Source: Papaver somniferum (Eukaryota; Streptophyta; Magnoliopsida; Ranunculales; Papaveraceae). Taken from it: 64,000 nucleotides of DNA. The notes beneath the pieces are model-generated. The model was not told where the DNA came from, ran no database searches, and was given only the letters and a program-made list of their open reading frames with translations. A program made the position numbers and the translations under genes. The stretch spans positions 160,534,542 through 160,598,541 of the forward strand of contig NC_039367.1 of NCBI RefSeq assembly GCF_003573695.1, in the 5' to 3' direction. This document shows, piece after piece, positions 60,482 to 64,000 of this stretch (positions are counted from its first letter, which is position 1; each line of letters starts with the position of its first letter).

Positions 60482-60498
60482 CCCCGGCAGCGGCGCCA
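60482..60498 (-). other. Primer-binding site (tRNA-Asp type) of the gag-only element
   Basis: TGGCGCCGCTGCCGGGG on the minus strand, six bases after the 5' LTR. It is complementary, except one position, to the 3' end of plant tRNA-Asp (CCCCGGCAACGGCGCCA). Confidence 0.85.
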
Positions 60499-60504
60499 AA
60501 AACT

Positions 60505-63124
60505 TGATAGGCTTCTAAAAGATATTATATTTAAATGCAAAACATTCCCCGGCAACGGCGCCAAAAACTTGGCAGGCTTTGAAAAAGTTCCTAAAAATTA
60601 TCCCCGGCCAAAAGCTTGGTGGGCCCGGAGAAGTGTATAAAATTAAGCGCAATAAAAACGGGGGCCTACAGTAATACCGCAAGTGCACGGTCGTCAGTTG
60701 TAGCTCGTGCAAGTACGGGTCGATCCACAGAGATCGGGTGTGTTTTGGAGTTTTCTAGCTATTTGGGTTCCTAAATTGTTGTTGGGCTTTGAATACCCTT
60801 TGAGTGAATTGGGCTTAATGGTTCACTTGTGACTTGGGCTTGGTAGTGAACTAGGCTTTGGCCTTAACTGGGCTTCAGAGGCTTTTGGGAGTGAACTGAA
60901 CTTTGGGCTCAGTTGGTTGGGCCTTTAGCCTTTGGTTTCACTGAATTGGACTTGGGCTCAGGAGTGAAGTGAGCTTTGGAGCAGCAGCAGCAGGCAGAAA
61001 AAGGAAGGCAGCAGCTCAAGTGCTGCACAGCAGGTAGTAATGCAGCAGGAACTGCAGGAGAAGAAAGCAGAGCTGGCAGTGAAGCAAAAACAAATGAAGA
61101 AAAACAATGCAGCAGTGCAAGGCAAGTGAGAAAGAAAAGATGGCAGCAGCACTGTACAACAGCTGCACAAGCAGTGGAAAGGAAAGCAACAGCAGCTGTG
61201 GGGGAAGGAAAGCAACAGGAGAAGAAGTAGCAGCAGCACAAGTGCTGCTCAGCAGCTGCACAAGCAGTGCAAGAGATGCAACCACAGGGCAAAAGCAAGG
61301 CAATGAAGGGAAAGAACAAGGAGCAAAGAACAAAGGCAGTTAACAGGAAAGACAATGGAGAAAAATTACAGGACAATGACTAAACAGGCAGAGAACAAAG
61401 CAAAATAGCAAAGGGAAAGAACACATCAACAACAATCAGAAAACAGTGCAAGATGAACCAAGGCCTAAGGCCAAGGGCAGAGATGAGGTGAAGAAACTGA
61501 AATGAAGCAAGGCTAGGCTAAGGCATTCAGGAGATATACTAAAAGAATGAGAAGAGAACTAGCTTGCTATAAGCACTAGTTTCTCCCAATGCACAATCAA
61601 CACTACAACCTAAGCATACAACAAGAATGGCAAGAAAATCAGCTTGCTATGAGCACTGATTTCTTCCATTACACAATCACATCAATGCTTCAAATGTATC
61701 TAGCCTAGCATTCCATCATGTAACTGACAGTGACAGGAGCAACAACAAACATGAACACAACTAACTGAACTAATAATGAATAACATCTAAACAGGACACA
61801 TGTTAACAGGAGATGAAAATAAAAACATTAACAGAACAAAGTAACAAACATTAACATGACAAATTAACAGTGAACTAACATGACATTGCACATTCAACAG
61901 AAACATTAACAGGATATTGCAACTTAACACATTGATATTAACAGAACATAGTGATCATGAACTTAAATTGAGCTGAAATTGAACATTTAACAGGACATGA
62001 AAGTCCTGGATGTTGGCTAGTCCAAACATAACTATTACAACATACCCACAGTCTTGTATATACCCACAACACATTAGGGTTCTACAAAAAAAATTCCCAA
62101 ACTGACAGAGCTAGGGTTGGTGAATTCTTACCTAATTTGATGTAGCAACATCAAATTGAACGCAACCCATTACTCTACTTGTCCTTCTCTACCTCTCCAT
62201 GCCTTCAATTTCACTCTAGCTCAACCCAATTTACCTATTTCACACTTTAGGGTTTCGGTTGAAAATGTGTGAAATAAGTGAATTAGATGGACTAGGGGGA
62301 TGGGAACAATGATGGGTTATCATTGTTTGACGTGGTGACAGAGGTGGGTGGCGGAGCAGGTGGTGACAGAGAGTGGGGGTGATGATGGTGGTGCGGCAGG
62401 GAAGGAGGTGGTTCTGCAGAGAGGGGGGTGATGGTGGTAGATGGGTTCGATAGAATGGGAGAAGGGGGTTGTTTGGTTAGGTGGTAGGGCTCGGGTGATA
62501 GGGTGTTAGTCGGGCGTATCGAGTTTGATGTTCTGCGTCGCTGAGTCACTGGATGCGAAGCTGGTAGGTGAATCGGACGGTGATGTGAAGTGAAGCTTGT
62601 AGCGACCGTCAGATTTTTTTGATACAACGAAGTTAACGGCTCTAGATGGGGTTAGGTGTTGTAGTGTAAGGCGGAGATATCAAACGTTGATGCACAGCAA
62701 GGGAGCGACCGTTGGATTCAACTACCATCTAATCTGAAGGCTTGGAATTTCAGCGCTGTGGTGCTCGGCAGAGACTTCAGATTTTGATGCTCTATGAAGG
62801 AGCGACCGTCGGATGCTTCTGAGAACTGATCTGATGGCTGAGAACGGAGGCGATTTTGTGTGTAGAAAATGAGGTTGTGCGCACCATTCTTCGCGGCTTC
62901 CTTGCGTGATTTCTCCAGGCTTTTCACTACTTTTCTGCTCTTTTGCTCCGCAAGTCATCCGAACTTTGTTTATTGCCTAAAAATGCAAAATTAATTAATA
63001 AAAATATTTATTCTTGAAAACAATGAAAATACAGAATATGGGATAAAATGTAGAATTAATGCACAAAAGATGAGTAAAATGCCAACAAAAAGGGATAAAT
63101 ATATACAATATTTGGCACTCATCA
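60505..63124 (-). repeat. 5' LTR of the gag-only element
   Basis: 2620 bp, same termini and length as the copy at 54052-56671. Near its plus-strand left end (60547-60563) it holds a further primer-site-like sequence, see findings. Confidence 0.93.
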
Positions 63125-63129
63125 ACTGT
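63125..63129 (+). repeat. Target-site duplication ACTGT (right)
   Basis: Exact copy of 54047-54051; the host gag frame resumes right after it. Confidence 0.85.
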
Positions 63130-64000
63130 TTTGACTATTCCCATGCCTCCTTATGATGATGTTAGCCATTCACATCGACAACCTAGCCATATTGTGCCTT
63201 ATACTCCACCTCTGGCTACACCTATCTTAGCCAATCCAGTTGATCTTCAGCCGGGTCAGCAGTCTCACTCTCTGCAACCAACTCCTTCTACTACAGGGAA
63301 TCGGTTTCATAACAGGCAACAACAATTTCCACCGCAACAGAGAACTACTAATACTTATGCAAAATTTCGTGGAGATAAGTGCAATAAATGCCAGCAATCG
63401 GGGCACACGTCTAGTGATTATCGGAAATTCAATGCTTTGATTAGTGAACCTCAGTTCATTAATGAAGTCACTGGTGCGCTTAATGAGTTCGAAGATGAAG
63501 ACTCACCTGGTGATGATGATGAGTTTGTTGGGATGATTCGTCCATTATTTCTTACTCAACAATGCAAGTCTCAGAGACACAGTATCTTTAAATCCAGATG
63601 TTATATTGGGGGTAAAATCTGCAAGATGATAATTGATAGTGGCAGTGTGGATAATTATATTGCTGATCACGTAGTTAAGAAGCTTGAACTACCAGTAACT
63701 TCATCCAGAACCTTACACTGTAGGATGGGTTAATGCCTCTAGCACACAGAAGATTACTCTTCAGTGTTATGTGTCATTCTCTTTTGAGGGTTATGAAGAC
63801 ACAGTTTTATGTGATGTCATTAATATGACGGCAACCCATCTTCTTCTTGGCAGACCTTGGCAATACGATCTTCACGCGGTTCACAATGGATTCGAGAATA
63901 CTTACACTTTTGTTCATAATGGGAAAACCAAGGTTCTTATTCCATCCAATTCCACTTCAAACTCTTGTGCGCAGACTGATGCTGTCGTAGCCACTGTTAT
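63130..64000 (+). CDS. Gypsy-type gag C-terminus and protease, continuing past the window edge
   Basis: Continuation of the gag started at 53000. A proline/glutamine-rich linker leads to a CCHC zinc knuckle (CNKCQQSGHTSSDY, about 63380-63421) whose last cysteine codon reads TAT (Tyr). The aspartic protease has IIDSGSVDNYI (DSGS at 63635-63646). A frameshift near 63690-63715 leads to a stop at 63731. The other frame continues to the window end with PEPYTVGWVNASS and HLLLGRPWQYDLHAVHNG, the protease end. The element is therefore mutated even apart from the insertion. RT and integrase are beyond the window. Confidence 0.8.

Larger units (their letters stand above)
54052..63124 (-). mobile_element. 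Gag-only non-autonomous Gypsy (Athila/Tat-like) LTR retrotransposon nested in gag
   Basis: 9073 bp on the minus strand: 5' LTR 60505-63124, primer site 60482-60498, a single gag ORF (59586-58444), a purine tract at 56672-56683, and 3' LTR 54052-56671. The 5-bp target duplication is ACTGT. The internal region is only 3.83 kb and has no protease, RT, RNase H or integrase, so it must use another element's enzymes (TR-GAG type). The two LTRs are both 2620 bp and differ at about ten positions by eye, so insertion is recent. Confidence 0.92.

Overview
The window is plant nuclear DNA, AT-rich and crowded with transposons. It most likely comes from a benzylisoquinoline-alkaloid-producing Ranunculales species. 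My best guess is Papaver, because the eight-exon gene at 42529-44366 encodes a 351-residue protein that reads, from memory, as the poppy form of coclaurine N-methyltransferase (CNMT). Genes have canonical GT-AG introns. There are no prokaryotic signatures, no operons and no CRISPR array.

Layout: 1-8330 is a small resistance-gene cluster: an NLR pseudogene that lost about 1.7 kb of its NB-ARC/LRR region, then an intact 1171-residue CC-NB-ARC-LRR gene. Each is followed on the minus strand by a tRNA-Leu(AAG) gene. 8603-10025 holds two converging LINE fragments with a decayed tRNA-Leu between them. 10558-11586 is a broken F-box gene. 11861-22817 is a tandem array of about 5.4 units (about 1.97 kb each) of a non-autonomous Copia-type retrotransposon, with six LTRs in one orientation. 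22818-30074 is a local segmental duplication. Each half carries a small unrecognised gene (73 and 79 residues) with a shared C-terminal tail, followed by an ankyrin-PGG gene; in the first half that gene is only an exon-1 remnant, while in the second it has six exons and one frameshift. A Mutator-like MITE sits in the second half only.

30553 is a fourth tRNA-Leu-like sequence. 32552-32991 (minus) is a complete three-exon gene for a TRIAP1/MDM35-like twin-CX9C protein, whose exons are too short to stand out as ORFs. 35053-41555 is a near full-length but mutated L1-type LINE bounded by an exact 18-bp target-site duplication. The CNMT gene follows. 44.4-50.6 kb is mostly non-coding, with a possible MULE-derived gene fragment and a Tourist/PIF-like MITE (TSD TAA) that carries an internal minisatellite. 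50.6-52.6 kb has a PIF/Harbinger ORF1 remnant and a minus-strand plant-mobile-domain-like pseudogene. From 52615 to the right edge there is a Gypsy-type element (short LTR, gag, protease). It is interrupted at 54051/63125 by a 9.07-kb gag-only LTR retrotransposon (minus strand, 2620-bp LTRs, TSD ACTGT).

The genes do not form one pathway. The host genes likely to be functional are the NLR, CNMT, the mitochondrial CX9C protein, two or three tRNA-Leu genes and possibly the two small genes. The rest is transposon insertion, tandem duplication and gene decay. The least explained items are the tandem multi-LTR array with a second LTR and primer site in every unit, the small protein pair ending in a shared FRK..DSWDDY tail, and the gag-only element whose LTR has swallowed a copy of its own primer-binding site.
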